Positions 11,166-23,919 of a stretch of DNA of 64,000 nt are shown here, in pieces. This DNA is from Formicarius rufipectus (taxonomy: Eukaryota; Chordata; Aves; Passeriformes; Formicariidae), in NCBI GenBank assembly GCA_013399695.1, contig VXAU01000691.1, positions 496,001-560,000 of the forward strand, given 5' to 3'. The position numbers were made by a program, and so were the translations under genes. The first letter of the stretch is position 1. Every line of letters begins with the position of its first letter. The notes beneath the pieces are model-generated. The model was not told the origin of the DNA. It was given only the letters and a program-made list of their open reading frames with translations, and did no database searches.

Positions 11166-14100
11166 GCTTCAATGTATACCATCCGTTTTGCTGCCTAGCA
11201 CAGCAATTACCCCTTATCTTCTCCCACAACTCTCCCCTGGCCCACCAGCTCCCCCAGGATGGACTATCTGTGTTCCAGCTGCTACTCCGCACAGGACAAC
11301 ACCCTTCCTCCACACCTTCCCTGCTCTTGCCTGAACATCCTCTCTCTGTATTTTACACAGGTGGGGTGTGGTTTTGACAGTCAGACAGAAGAAAAAAAAA
11401 CATGGTCTTGGCACTTGATGTTGAGTGTGGGAATGGGAAATACAGGAATCTGCTTTACTAACACGTCTGTGTCATCAGCAACTACAAAGAACTACTACAT
11501 AAGAGATATTTTATCTTGAAATTGGTGCAGGTAAAAAAAAATAGAGGAAATAAATCTGGAGCTTATAAGCAAGGAGGGTTTAGAAAAATAGTCTTAATAT
11601 TGCCTGTGACAGATAAACAGAGTTTGAAGAATGCTTGAATTAGTACAAGCTACTCATACCTTCTATTTATGTTTCCTTTTTATCTTTGAAACCATATACT
11701 CTTCTAAAATTGTCACAGACACAGACAGAACAATACCTAGTGGTTAGGTAAGAGTTTTTGACAATATTAACCTTATTTTTCATTTAACAATTCTCTTCAA
11801 TTAATATAAAAATATATCTTCTGGTAAGGTAACTGTGAAGTGCTATGCATTCCTTAAGTAGGATTTTTAGCTTTTTTCATGTTTTTGACTTTACTGAGTT
11901 TTAGGGACAGTAGCTATATATCTCCCACAGTCTGGTCAATAATTATATCAATACTGCAATAATTTGCCAAATAATAACTGGAGTAGCTTACAAGTTTTTG
12001 CCATGGTGTTTTTAAGCTCTGTGTGAAAGTTGAATTCCGAGGATCGGAAAGTGCTTGCATTTTGTCCAACTGTTTTTGTTTTCCTATTGCTACAAACAGC
12101 TGAAACTATTCCCCCATTTCTGGTCTCCTTGGAACACCTGCTCCTGTGCAAAGGGATTTCCTTGTACTCAGAAGTTCTGTGGGACTCGAGGGCTGAATGG
12201 GACTGCTCAGAATTACTGTGAAAATGTAGCCAGTGAGAGCAGTAGAGAAGGAGTCTAAAATATTCTATATTAAATGCATTATGACTGCAATTTAGAAAGA
12301 ACTAAATTGAAATGATGCTGTTTAATATTTACCATATTTATCTTTGTAAGTTTGGTTAGTTGGGTTTTTTTTAAGATAGTTTTACCCCATTAGCACAAAA
12401 TTAGTGGTAATTGTGTTAGAAGTATAGGATTTATAAATACCTTCATAATAAATTCCATCAAAGTTTGCTTTCTAATATAATTATATATGCAGTTTGATGG
12501 TTCTGTAATCACTTCTGTCTCTCTTTAAAATTAAATTACATGTTCTTAGCTGTGAGAAGCCACACTAGAAAAAATGTTGGGCAAGAACAAAGATTTCCAG
12601 ATTTATGATCTCCAAAGGAACACCTCTAAAGTGTATCTGGCACAATGATTAAAGATAGTGCTTTTGTAGTTCATAAAATTTCAGTATTGGACAATAAAAG
12701 ATTCTAAATTAGATACAAGAGTTTTTAGGAACTCAGACTAGCTAGATTTAACTAGAATGCTATTTATTTCTATTATGTGTGTAGGGAAATGTTAAAGGAG
12801 TTGACCTTCCACTACCTGGCATGAAAGCATTTACAACTCCATTAAATTGAGGATATATGTTTCAGCCTGTCTGTATCTTCCCCTGAGACATTTAATTTTG
12901 TCAGCATTTACTTTTGCTGGAAAGAAAAGGAATTATATCAGTAAACTGGAAACACAAGTCAATGTGTCAGGATTATGAAACATCATGTTTTCTTATGTTT
13001 GAAGTTTTAATGGGAGGCACTGCTGAGGCTCTGAAGAACAGCACAAAAGAAGGATTGTAGATGGAAATATCAGGTAAAAACTATCCCTATATCCTGGCCT
13101 TATGGATTTGTGCATCCATTTTGACAAATCACGTTTTTCTTTTGGAAGATTTACTACTGATACAGGGAATTTCCCTCCCTATTTTATCAGCTTACTAGTG
13201 CTCTGAGTATTTATTTTCTTGCTTTCAAAATACATAAAATATACCATCATGAGCCATTTGCCCTTTGGGGTTATTATTGTTTTTTAAGTAGTAAAGAAAA
13301 AGAGGCTGCAATTTACGTATGTTATGGTATAAGAACATTGGAGTAAATGAAAGAAAAATACCAGTTCCATGGTATATTTTTTTTCTTATTTTCCTGCAAA
13401 CATAGTAAAGCACTTGGAAAAATTAAGGATTAAACTGGATAATCCAATTCAAGTTAGCTTCACATACTGGTGCACTGCTGTTAGGTGAGAAAATAGTTTT
13501 CCCAGTTACCCAAAGAGTAGGATGGCACAATTTAAAATCAAAGCACTGTCAGTCACGTTTACTTCCAGTCTGGTAGGAAAATGGCACTTGCCACAATTTC
13601 TGACAGAAATTCTTTGATGCTTTGTGGAAAACTATTTTGATATTAAAATTATTGATTTCTCAAATTCATATTAACATTGCAATTTAAAGTCTGTCATGGT
13701 GTGAAAATGGCACACAAACACAACAATGGCTGGAAGGATTAGCAGAGTCAAGAGGAAAGAGAGGCTTTTAACGTGCTACATGGGCAAGCTTGATAGTCTT
13801 CTACAACATTTCCCTCCTGACCAAGTCTCTAATCCTCTTCCAGACTTTGACTCAAGTGAAATGCAAGGAACTTCAGGTCTTCCTCTGCTGCCCACAGGGA
13901 ATGCATTTTCTCTTTCATTGTTGCCTTCAAAAAAAAAAAAAGAAAGATGAAGAGGAATTGAGGAATGAGGAAAATAAGGAGGACAAATTATTTCAGAGGT
14001 CAAATGAAAAAAGAAAGCCAAGGAACCTCCTGTGAAGCTTTTTGAAGTTAATCAGAGGGTTGGTTTGACATCTGCCAACAGTTCCTCTGACATTTAGACA

Positions 14101-14234
14101 GGCTTTTCACTTATGTTAAATGAGTAAGCTCTGGTTTATTTTATAACTTTCCATATGTTTGTATTCTGAACACGTTTCGAACAGTGTCATTAATGACTCT
14201 TTTTGTCTTCCAGCAGTCAGTCATATCATGTTTG
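11166..14234. other. Anonymous DNA, no gene recognised
   Basis: C-rich, slightly GC-richer sequence up to about 11340, then AT-rich DNA. No repeat family or exon is recognised. Open frames of 62-100 codons here have no domain signature. Confidence 0.55.
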
Positions 14235-14256
14235 TTTTTTTTTTTTTTTAAAAAAA
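14235..14256. repeat. T15A7 homopolymer junction
   Basis: Fifteen T followed directly by seven A. The A7 can pair with part of the T run. It is a simple-sequence feature. Confidence 0.9.
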
Positions 14257-16468
14257 GGTTAAGAAGTTACTTTTTCAGATATTTAAATGCAACATCTGTG
14301 CAACAGGCTAAATTAGATAGCTTAAAAATCTTTGGTTAAGCATAGTTTATAAGCTTTTATGACAACCCAAGCAGCTATACTTTTTTGTAGTCAAATAACT
14401 TTAGTCAGCTGTGCTGCAGGCTGTGACGTGCATAGACTACAACGTAAGCTAGTAAAATCCTTCACTTCCCCTCTAAGTTCCAGAATTTTGGATTTCTCAA
14501 AAGATGCATATTTTCTTCTGTTCCTTTAGTCTGGTGGTTTTTCTGGCTTTACCTTCCAAGAGCTGATTTTTAAGTATAAAAAAACAGGAAAAAGGTATTC
14601 AGAGTTGTCCGGTGACAACCTGGTGAAGATAGTACCTTATTCTTACTTAAACTCACCTTTAGGTATTTCTTAATGTGCTTAGATTTTTGCAAATATGTTA
14701 TTTCAGTAAAACTGTTGGTGGTTATTCTCTTTAATTGAGTTTAATTGCCACATAAATTTTTCAGTTCACTGAGGAACCTGTTTTCATTTATCTATATATA
14801 TTACTCTCTGTAACCAATTAACATCTGGACTTCAGGGCTCCAGTTAAGGAAGTGCATTCTCCAGGGTCATCCCCACACATCACCTGGTCTTCTGCCAGAT
14901 ACAACTTCTACAGAAACACATGACAATAATGTTAAAGAAAAGCTAATTGTGAACAAGGAGTTGCCGACAGCACATGACGTGTTGAAACAGTCATTTAACA
15001 AAAGCAAGTTATGCAGATTTCCAGTGCTTAGGAAAATATCATTTTACCAGCATTATGTTCTCTCAGATCCTCAAAAGCTGATACAAATAGGTGAGTGAAA
15101 ACTTGGGAAATTTTCTGAGTGGCCCCTGTAAACATCAAACAGTATACACTCCAGTGGACAAAGTCTATGCATGATTGAACAACACAGTTGCAAATTAAAG
15201 AAAAAGGATTTGCATTTATGTGTTTTTCCTCTCTTTGTTTGACACAGGAGTGCCAACATTCTGTTCATTGTTTCACTCTGGCTCTTTGTCAGCAACATTG
15301 CCTAAGTGTGAGACAAAACTTTTAAATCAACCCTTCTAAGTGCACGATTCTGCAGATTCTTTTAACTGAACTGAATAGCGCTTTACACCTCTAATATTGG
15401 AGATCATTTATGCTGTAAATAAGTGTTTGTTCAAACTGTGTTCTCATTCACAACATGTAAACTACCACAGAAACATCAGTGGCTTTCTCATGGGTCCCCT
15501 GGGACTGAATCATTAAAGCTCCTTCCATCTGTAAAAGCTTTGAGTGTAGTTGTTTGCAACATCTGGATACAAGTAGTGAGAATATTCTTTTGTCCCTTTC
15601 AAAGATCTAACCAGAAGGGCTTTTTTTTCTTTCAAAACATAACTTCACACCATAAAGCAATTAATTTTCAGCACTGTCCTGAAGGATGGATTTCTGACAG
15701 AGCAGGCATATGGTTTTGTATCAGTGAAAGTGATGTGTGCCCATAGTGGAAGTTACTGTAAGTCTCCAAGGCTGGAATTCTTCTTTGCGTATCCAGTTAT
15801 GTGAAGGAAGAATTTGGTTATTTCTACTGCAAGTTTCCAGCCTTGAAAAAATAGCAGAAATATTGCAAATGGGGATACAACTTACCTTCCTGTTAGAAGG
15901 CCAATCCTATGTAAATCTCATAAGGTAATTTTGAAAAAGTTATATTGCTTGATAGTGCAATTACAAATGGCTTTTTAAAAATGGCTTGAAGGATATTGTA
16001 GTTTTTAATCATTTGAACACAGAAGGGAGTCTGCTGTGGTCACCTGGGGCACCAGGAGACAAATCTCTACTACGACGTTTTCTCTTTCTTTTTGGTGACA
16101 TGTATCTAATTGTCTATCTAAATTGCAATAAGGACCTCAAAGCATAGGTTACACTTATTTCCAGTTAATAACATTTGAAGATAAGAGAACATTTTCCCCT
16201 CAGTGCTCCACAAAAACAAAACTCACACTGAAATTGTTCTTTTCAAATGAATGCTTTTAAAATGAATGCTTTTAAATGAGATTCTGCAACGGGTAAAGCA
16301 GAGTATTTATGATGACACATGCAAAAGAAATCACTTGTCTGTGTTTTAATTGGTGCATTCATAAGCCAGTTTCTTTCCAAGCATTTGTTGCGCAGCTATT
16401 CCAGCCTTGTGTCCTGAGGAAAAGGCATTTGTGTGATAGCATTTTCTGCCTGCTCTCTCCTCAGTAAA
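14257..16468. other. Anonymous AT-rich DNA, no gene recognised
   Basis: No exon or mobile element is recognised. It contains the 15-bp tandem duplication at 16246-16275 and ends at the proposed left edge of the LTR. Confidence 0.55.
16246..16275. repeat. 15-bp tandem duplication
   Basis: AATGAATGCTTTTAA is present twice, head to tail and without mismatch (16246-16260 and 16261-16275). A third partial copy (AATGAG-like) follows. It is probably a replication-slippage product. Confidence 0.8.
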
Positions 16469-17172
16469 TGTTGAATCCCTTGGCCAATTTCAACCAGCCT
16501 TGATAAAGGGACAGAAGTCTCAGAGATAATTAAGTTCCTCCAAATTTCACAACGAGTGGCACATCAGGGCTGGGGAATGACTCAGCTTAAGACTCTCTTT
16601 AGGACCTTCTGTGAGATAAGGAAGTTTTCCTGTCTTCACACCTATGACTCAGGTGAGAGAACTCCCCTCCATTAGTGCCTTCACACCCACCTGAGGGGTC
16701 ATGTCTGCTCAGGGGCCATCAGGGATGCCAAAAATATGCCATTATTCACCTCACAGAGTAAATGCCCCTTTGTGAAACTCTCCACCGTGGGGGAGGGACT
16801 GGGAGTTCCCATCTGAGCCCAAGCAGAGATAAACTTGGGGTTTTGGGACTGGGAGCCCTCTTCAGATCCAGAGGAGGAGCAGAGCCTCGACTGGACAGAG
16901 ACTGCAACCATCATTTTCACCAGCGGGTTTCTTCCTTTCTTCTTACTCTGAACTCAGTGGGGCCACGTGGTGCTCAGCACAGGGCTTGGTGAGTTCCACT
17001 CTGCTCGTGCCCCACAGTGCTGGGCTGCACAGCTGTTTTTTGTGGCACAAACGAATTTTCCTTCTGTATCAGTAGATGTTGTGATCTTTTATTAAATTGT
17101 TATTCTGACTTGCAATCCCATTCTGAGTTGGATTCATTTCTCCTGCTGGTTTAACTCTAAACCGGCACAACA
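16469..17172 (+). mobile_element. Probable solo LTR of an avian endogenous retrovirus (ERVL-like)
   Basis: A block of about 704 bp, GC-richer than its flanks, that begins TG (TGTTGAATCCC) and ends CA (CCGGCACAACA). It has an ATTAAA polyadenylation signal at 17091-17096 followed by a GT-containing stretch and about 75 bp of U5-like sequence. That is the layout of a plus-strand LTR. The end sequence and internal blocks resemble avian ERVL-type LTRs as I remember them, but I cannot run a library search, so the family is tentative. The flanking pentamers GTAAA (16464-16468) and GTGAT (17173-17177) agree at only 3 of 5 positions, so the target-site duplication is decayed or the edges are off by a few bases. 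No primer-binding site, gag or pol follows, so it is a solo LTR left by LTR-LTR recombination. It may retain promoter or polyadenylation activity. Confidence 0.6.
17091..17096 (+). promoter_or_regulatory. Polyadenylation signal in the LTR
   Basis: ATTAAA, the commonest variant of AATAAA, at the place expected for the R region, about 76 bp before the CA end of the LTR. Function is inferred from position. Confidence 0.5.
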
Positions 17173-18160
17173 GTGATGATGGGAGCTTTAGATTTGAGAT
17201 GAAAAATACCCGAAGGCAAAACTCCCTCAAATATTTGTGTGAGTTTAATAGGGTGTTTCACCAGTGTGTATCATTATTATGCTCAATTCAGAAACAGTAA
17301 TTATTTTTTTTTAACATTCTGTAGCCTAAAATTTTGATTTAAATAGAATTCCCTTCCCTTTATGAATTGTAATAATCTTCATCAAAATCTTCATATTCTG
17401 AAGGAGTTGCAATATTTTTAATGGAAGTGCTACTTGTAACAAAAGCTAATTTTGGAGAGGTCACAACTTTCTGTGGAACGTGACCATTTGAATGAAATCT
17501 CTTTCTGGCAAGAAGCATTTAAATCCTGTCAAATAGAAATATCCTTCTATTACTTTTAAGAGACAATTAGATAGGTGCAATTTTATAATTAATACTACAC
17601 AGCAAAAATTTGGAGTAATTTCAAATATGTTGGTGCAAAAAAAACTTATGCTAAAAGAAGTGGTTTGAGATTTTGAAATATAGACGTTTATACCATATAT
17701 CACAGTGACCTATCCTTTATGCTCTGAGTTGTAATTATCAATAAAATGCTAAGATTTGTGCAGTTTAACTGTTGTATTAAACTTAATTCAGCATAATTTA
17801 TAAGCTTTGATGCATTTCATTTGCACTATCATTAATAAGTTACAAATGTAGAAATTCATGTGAATTGAATCAAAATTAATAAGATAATAATCTAGGTATA
17901 TAATTCCCATTTACCAGCAGCAGTGAACTAAATATTTATCAGTTCTATGAGTATAGAATGAGCAATTACTAGTAAGGGAATGGTAAGTGATGAACTATTT
18001 TAATTGTAATAAATCTAATTTGAGAGCAAAAATTTTTTTTTAATTACTCTCAGGTTAAAAAAATGTAGGGTATTATAGAATGTTGCAAATTTTGTACTCA
18101 ATTTTACAGAAGATATGTTTCTTGGCTGTTTTTTCTCCCAGAAAGAGAAGTATTCTAATG
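17173..18160. other. Anonymous, very AT-rich DNA
   Basis: Strongly AT-rich sequence with no gene or element recognised. The minus-strand open frames in this and the next region are AT-composition artefacts. Confidence 0.55.
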
Positions 18161-18196
18161 ATATATATGCATATATATATATATATGCAGATATAC
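18161..18196. repeat. AT microsatellite interrupted by GC
   Basis: Alternating AT with three interruptions, including an uninterrupted (AT)8 at 18171-18186 flanked on both sides by ATGC-type steps. It is largely self-complementary and can extrude as a hairpin. Confidence 0.85.
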
Positions 18197-21140
18197 TCCT
18201 GGGGTAGGCAAGTAAAGCTACAGTTACATAGTGTATTGAAACAAACAAAACTTTCCTTAAAATGTAAGTGGTTTCTGCAAAGTGGTCGCCAAAATGTGTA
18301 CATGGAAGATGATAATTTTTGTTTAAATGGAGTTTGAACATGTATGAACAACATATCTATCAAGCCCTGCAAGGAGGTGTTTTAGTTATTTATTGGAATT
18401 CATGGTTTGGCCTCACCCTGACAGAATATGAATTAAGCAACAGCTTATTTATCTGCAGTAGGTTCTGCAGATTAATGCAGTCTTGCCTTGTGTTTCCTGT
18501 ACTCCTTCCTTTCAGCTTGTCAGTATTCAGAGCAGGAAGTGTAACAGAAAGTTGTGCTTGAAGTTGAAAACAAAGAAAAGCAAAACAAAGCAGAAAAAAA
18601 AAAAGAAAAAAAAGCAAGCCTCTGGCAACTGTAAAGAACTAACTGGGATCAAGATTAAAGATAGAAGTGGCAAAAAAATTCATAAAACTATTCTAAACCT
18701 TTAGGCACTGTGAAAGATAGAACACGAAATGTTTATATAGATAAGGGAGCCCTAATGAAAGAACAGAAGTTTGATCACTGCTGAATTTTATCATGACATT
18801 GTCTGGAATAAGAAATGTGGAGCAAGAACTCTGACAGTCTTTTGGCAGCTGGGAAGCCTCACAGAAGTCTCTCCTTGATTAATCAGCAAACAATACACTG
18901 GAAAGAGGCAATAAAGAATTGTGTCAGAGGAGCTGGACCAGATATGATAAATTGGATAGAAGTTTGGGAGTGTCTTAGTGGTGATTCAACCAGAGGAAAA
19001 GCAGCAAACTCAGGAAACTGGTAAAACCAGGAAAATACTTCAACAGTGCAGACTTGTTGAGTAAATGGAAGTTGGGCGGAAATACAAGGTTTGTTCTTTA
19101 AGCAGGCAAGGGAGGTAATAGCAAAATAGTGACCCTTTAACGTGAATCAATCCCATTGATCACAATAAAAGCCGTATTTAGAGCATGTAAACTTAGGAGA
19201 AGCCCTAAGTTTTTATCTTCAATGCTTGCATTGTATCTTTTGAATAAGAATTTCTTCATGTTGTGGTTACCTCTAGTCTTCCATTGACTCCTTGGGATCT
19301 AAACCCCAGAGATTTTTGCTGTGACCTATGTCAAATTCTCGAACGTGGCTTTTGGATCCAAGAATCTACAGGCAATCACCTAAGATACCACTAGAATACA
19401 AGTGTTTGCTTTGTAGGGCCAAGTCCCACAGCTGAACAATTTTTCTAAAAGCAGAGGTTGCTGCAAGACACTTAATGAAGGAGGCATCTTAATAGTTGAA
19501 ACTGTAGTAAATGAGTCATCTAAACATCATAATTATACTTGTAGCTTAACTATTTGTATCTTACAGCAATAAGAAAATGCAGAAATATGTGGCAGTCTAT
19601 GAACCAAACAGTAATGACAAGACTTCTGACTGGTTCACTAAATTCTTTAAAGAAAGAATGAAAAAGACATGTGTTTTGGTTTTCTTTTTAATTCAAATTT
19701 TTGTTAAAAAAATTGATTTCCAACTGATTTTTTTTAAATCCTGCATTACATTAAAATCTCACAATTACAGATTTTCCACTCTGGTATGTTACAGTCTACT
19801 TGTTTCAAGAAAAGTATAACCCCAGTATTACATATTATTCTGGATTTTGGCAAGATATCAATAAAAGTATATTAAATATTCAAGGGAAAACATTTAAATG
19901 CATATTATACTTTCAAAATAATTGTTAGGATTGCGCATATTCCCCCAATGTTCAAATTATATGTTTCTATTACAGTTATTATTGTAAGTCTGCAACCTTT
20001 TTTTAATGATCTCTAGCTGAAAGGGCAAGCAGTCCTCATAAGGCTTCTTGCTTTAGAATGCTACATTTGCTTTCTTTTGTCTGCATTTTGGACAGACTAC
20101 TAAGGAATATTTTTTTTTCTTAATAAGGCAAATTGAGCTCCTCTAGGCTTTGAATTGAAAGAAAAAAAATATGCTCAAGTGTAATCTTAGCTGTATCCAC
20201 GGAAACCAGTTGCTTCCCTGGAGAATATTCTGTATTCCATTCAATAGACTTGTGTACCTGAAAAGAAAACTGGTTTGGACTGAATCATTATCCTCAAGAA
20301 AACACAAAGTCTAAGGTTGCTGGAAAGGTGTTTGTTGTTAAAAGCTACTCAGCCCCACAGTGTTTACTCTGGATATCTAATCAGGTGTCCTCTGGCCCAT
20401 CTGGGCTGAACTGTTTTATTGTGGGTCTTAACTTACTCTCAAATAGTGGGACCGTGGAGTTCCAAGTCACAGTTGTGTAGCAGTGAGGATATTTTCTCTG
20501 TCTTTTCATGACCATGTCTGGTGGAAACTTCTGGGTGAAAGCTCTAATCCTGAGTAACTCATAATTTGATAATATTAATCTTGTCGTTGTTGTTTGGGTG
20601 GGTGTTGTTGAGGGATGTGATTCAGCAAAAGAATTCACACATTTCTGCACAGCCTTAATATAGATTTCTCTTCTGTATATGGGGCAGCAAAAGAAGTGAA
20701 AACTATTTTCCATATATTGCTTCTCACTCTGAAAAACTGAAACGCCTTGTTAAAAACTGTCTAATATTATTGTCCTCCTTCTGCTGCATATGTAAGGAAG
20801 GACTTGAAGAGGATAATGATGACTTTTTAAAAGTCTGAAGTGTGTTGGTGTTAAGAGAATGGGAAAGGAGACGTCTCTGAAGAACCTGCAAGCTGCAGAA
20901 GGACATGCTTGCTGGAGAGGAGAACAGTCTCTGCAGCAACAGTGTGAGCTGCTGGAGAGGCTGCTTAACAATTGGAGAGATAAAACTGGCAACCTCAGAA
21001 TAGGGGCAGAAAAATTTCACCCTCATATTCCATCAGAATGTTTGGAATTATCCAGCTTTGCCTGACTTTCCCTGCTATCTTTGTAAAATTAAAAGTAATA
21101 AAATGAGAAAAAAAGTGTTCCCCGTGCAGCTGCATTGACA
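18197..21140. other. Anonymous AT-rich DNA, no gene recognised
   Basis: Includes an A-rich tract at about 18594-18614 and a perfect short inverted repeat GACTTTT-T-AAAAGTC at 20821-20835. No exon or transposon is recognised. Frames of up to 110 codons lack domain features. Confidence 0.55.
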
Positions 21141-21205
21141 TCACAGAATCACAGAATATTCTGAGTTGGAAGGGACCCACAAGGGTCATCAAGTTCAACT
21201 TCTAA
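21141..21205 (-). mobile_element. CR1 LINE 3' end, very short copy
   Basis: On the minus strand this is the terminal ~65 bp of a CR1, ending in the ATTCTGTGATTCTGTGA-type octamer repeat. On the plus strand it begins TCACAGAATCACAGAATATT and runs through GAGTTGGAAGGGACCCACAA into the usual '-TCATCAAGTTCAAC' block. It is severely 5' truncated. This CR1 end type (GGGTCCCTTCCAAC) is the same as the tail of the SINE at 63.6 kb, and a related copy in the opposite direction lies at 22.8 kb. Confidence 0.9.
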
Positions 21206-22807
21206 TGGTTCCTCTTGATTTTACCAAGAAGAAAAACAATTAAAATGCTGAATAGTTTACGATGCTATAAAAATGCCAGGCATAAAACAAGTGGGAGGAC
21301 ACTGCAGGATGATTATCCTGAGTACTATGTTGGGAGGATCTGGTCCTGCATTAATTAGATGGAGGTCCTGGCATAAATGGAAAGTGAGGTTCAGAGTTTT
21401 GTGTGGAATGAGGTAAAATCAAAAATTAGGAGCTAAGTCATTAAGGTTAACTTTGGGATGTTTGTTTCTTAAGTTGCAGGAAAAAGTAATCCAGTATTCA
21501 TTCCTGCTGCTGAAGTGTTACCTAACCTGTGCAGCCTGATTCAGAGTAATGGTGAGTAAAAGTGAATAAAATTCAGTCCTGCTCTATTTCATACCTCCAA
21601 AATATTGCTATCAACTTAATACCTCGTTTATGCAGAGTTACAGCAGCATCTTCCCATCAACAGTCACTTCAGCCAACAGAAATCTTGCCTGTGGTTTAAT
21701 TTCTCTTCATATAAGCTGTTGCTGCCATCTAGAATAAGGACTTCTTTGGGTGCTCTAAGAGACCTCAAGATATTCTTAAAGCAGAATTTTAGTGTTTGAA
21801 GAACTGAAAATTTTAAAATAATGTAACTAAAAAGGATTTTCAACTCATTTTTCAGAGAATATTCTCACTTTATTAATTGATCATACGTTTCAAAAAGGAA
21901 ATAATTTTGGCTTGATTTCTTTTGATACTTGGTCTACATTCAGTTTTAACAGATCAATGCCTCTAGTTCAGGCCACTATTCATGTTCTTACTGATGTAGT
22001 TTCACTTCTTAAGGTTTCTGATGTGGCCACATGTGATGTCTATAAAGGATTCCTTTTGAACATTTTTGTGTCCATTCATGTCAAAGAGAAACAGCAGTAG
22101 CATTTATATCATCAGTTAGAGATTAATATTGACTGAAATCAAGAAAGGTGTTTTTTTAAAAAATACATCAAACATTTGACTTCTTTTAAAATTGTATTAC
22201 AATTTGCACAGAACTCTTCAACTATGTTATTCCAGTGGCTTTTGTCTTCTCTTTTTTTATTAACTAAATACTTTCGGTTAGTGCTGCTGTGATTTTTTAT
22301 AGTGCAACAAAATAATTGTTTGATCAGTGTATGAACTAAGTAACTAAAATGGGCTATTTCTTACAGGAAATGTACAAAGTGCCTAAACTCACAGTCTAGT
22401 TTTCATCTAATAATCCAAGAATTTAGTCAGAATTCAAAGTTATGTGTGTTCTGATTAATATCTGCAACCAAATAAGTCTGTCTGTTAGCTGTGTTATTCA
22501 GTGTATTTCTGTACCTGAGCACTGTGGGACATTTTACAGTATCTGGGGAGTTCTTACCACTTAGAAAAGTTTTTCCCAACAGTTTTTAAATGCCTTTAGG
22601 AAAATCCAAACCGTAAATTCTTCCACGTTTGGAGCGTTTGGAGTAAGGACGGCACAGAGATTATTTCAATAGCAGAAACTAAGGAACAGAGGCTTCTTTT
22701 TAGGTATGAATGGATAGATTTGCCAACATAGTAAACCTATAATAGGGAGTAAAGGGAAAACAAATAGTTTTGGTTGCCTTTTTTATGTTGCTGAAGGAAT
22801 GGAATGC
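21206..22807. other. Anonymous AT-rich DNA between two inverted CR1 ends
   Basis: No gene or element is recognised. It is bounded by a minus-strand CR1 end on the left and a plus-strand CR1 end on the right. Confidence 0.55.
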
Positions 22808-23011
22808 ACTGTCACAGACCCAGAGGGTGGCTGGGCACTGGCACAGACTCCCCAGGGCAATGCTCACAGCCCAGAGCCTGACAGAGCTCAAGAAGTGTTT
22901 GCAAAATGCTCTCAGGCACAAGGTGTGACACTTGGGGTGTCCTGTGCCGGGCCAGGAGTTGGACTTCATAGTCCTTGTGTGTTCTTTCCTACTCAGGATA
23001 TGCTATGATTT
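22808..23011 (+). mobile_element. CR1 LINE, 3'-end fragment (GGGCCAGGAGTTGGACTT type)
   Basis: A plus-strand CR1 3' end of about 200 bp. The diagnostic order is present: GTCACAGACCCAGAGGGTGG, CTCACAGCCCAGAGCCTGAC, AGAAGTGTTTGCAAAATGCT, CTCAGGCACAAGGTGTGACA, GGGCCAGGAGTTGGACTTCA and a terminal ACTCAGGATATGCTATGATT. It has one terminal repeat unit, several point changes and is 5' truncated. It belongs to a different 3'-end type from the copies at 3.4, 53.6 and 60.3 kb, so at least two CR1 lineages were active here. The open frame across it is not a gene. Confidence 0.92.
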
Positions 23012-23374
23012 ACAGCTGTCAAAGCTGCATTATACAAGTTTATAGTTATTGCAGCATTCACTCTGCAATTCAAGTCAGATGATGACCCCAGAGGAAGGTA
23101 AGTTTGCACAAATTTTCTATAAAATCTGAAATTCAGTTTTTAATATTGAAAAAATGTTATTTCAGACTTTTCCCCATTAGGCATTGGTTTAATACCAGCC
23201 AAACAGGTCCTTCTCTGAGAGTGTGTGGTAGCAATGCTGCTGTCACATTCCTGCCCCACAGAATGGATCCAATCTGTGACAACACTTGCTCCTTGTGTCT
23301 TCCCTTTTGTGGCATTGAGCCAGCCCAGGATTGGCAGGAGAGAGAAACACAAAAGGAAACCAAGTTTTACTGCC

Positions 23375-23408
23375 CAGGGGTGAGTTATGCTTTATTACCT
23401 CACCCCTG
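23375..23408. repeat. Perfect 10-bp inverted repeat, 14-nt loop
   Basis: CAGGGGTGAG (23375-23384) and CTCACCCCTG (23399-23408) are exact reverse complements around an AT-rich loop. If transcribed, this forms a stable stem. I see no T run that would make it a terminator and no extended stem that would suggest a microRNA precursor. Confidence 0.75.
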
Positions 23409-23896
23409 ACTCCAGGAGTGTTGTGTTCTCTCTTTATGGAAGACATGTGGAATGCTTACAGAAATAAAAAGAAGAATTATGTATAGATTGAGGGAAGCAG
23501 AGGCAGGAGCTCTGTTGGTTCAGCCAGAAACCTGCCAGAGCTACAGAGCAGAGCTAAGCTGCAGGTGGCATTGCTTGCTGGAGCAGCCAGCTCTGGATCT
23601 CCAGTGAAAGGGAAGAAGCTTTAAACATCAAAGTTAAGAATAACTGCAAAGTGCTGAAGCTGTTGCACTTGGAGATAGATCCCTGTGTTCAATTCACACA
23701 TTTCTAACAATGTACCTTGAGCCACTAATGATTGTAGTTAGACCAGTATAGTCTAGAGACGCTTTTGTATTTTAAGAACGAACATGAGAAATGGTTCCAA
23801 GTATGAGTTTACATGTCTGTTGTCATGGAAATTCCTTGCTGTGAACTTATTTTATAAAATCTGTGTGGTTTATGTGGGGAAACAGTTCCAGTACCG

Positions 23897-23919
23897 AGGC
23901 TGAATGCAGCATTCAGACT
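23897..23919. repeat. 23-bp near-perfect palindrome
   Basis: AGGCTGAATGC and GCATTCAGACT flank a single A and pair at 10 of 11 positions. It is short enough to be chance in 64 kb, but unusually compact. Confidence 0.7.
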
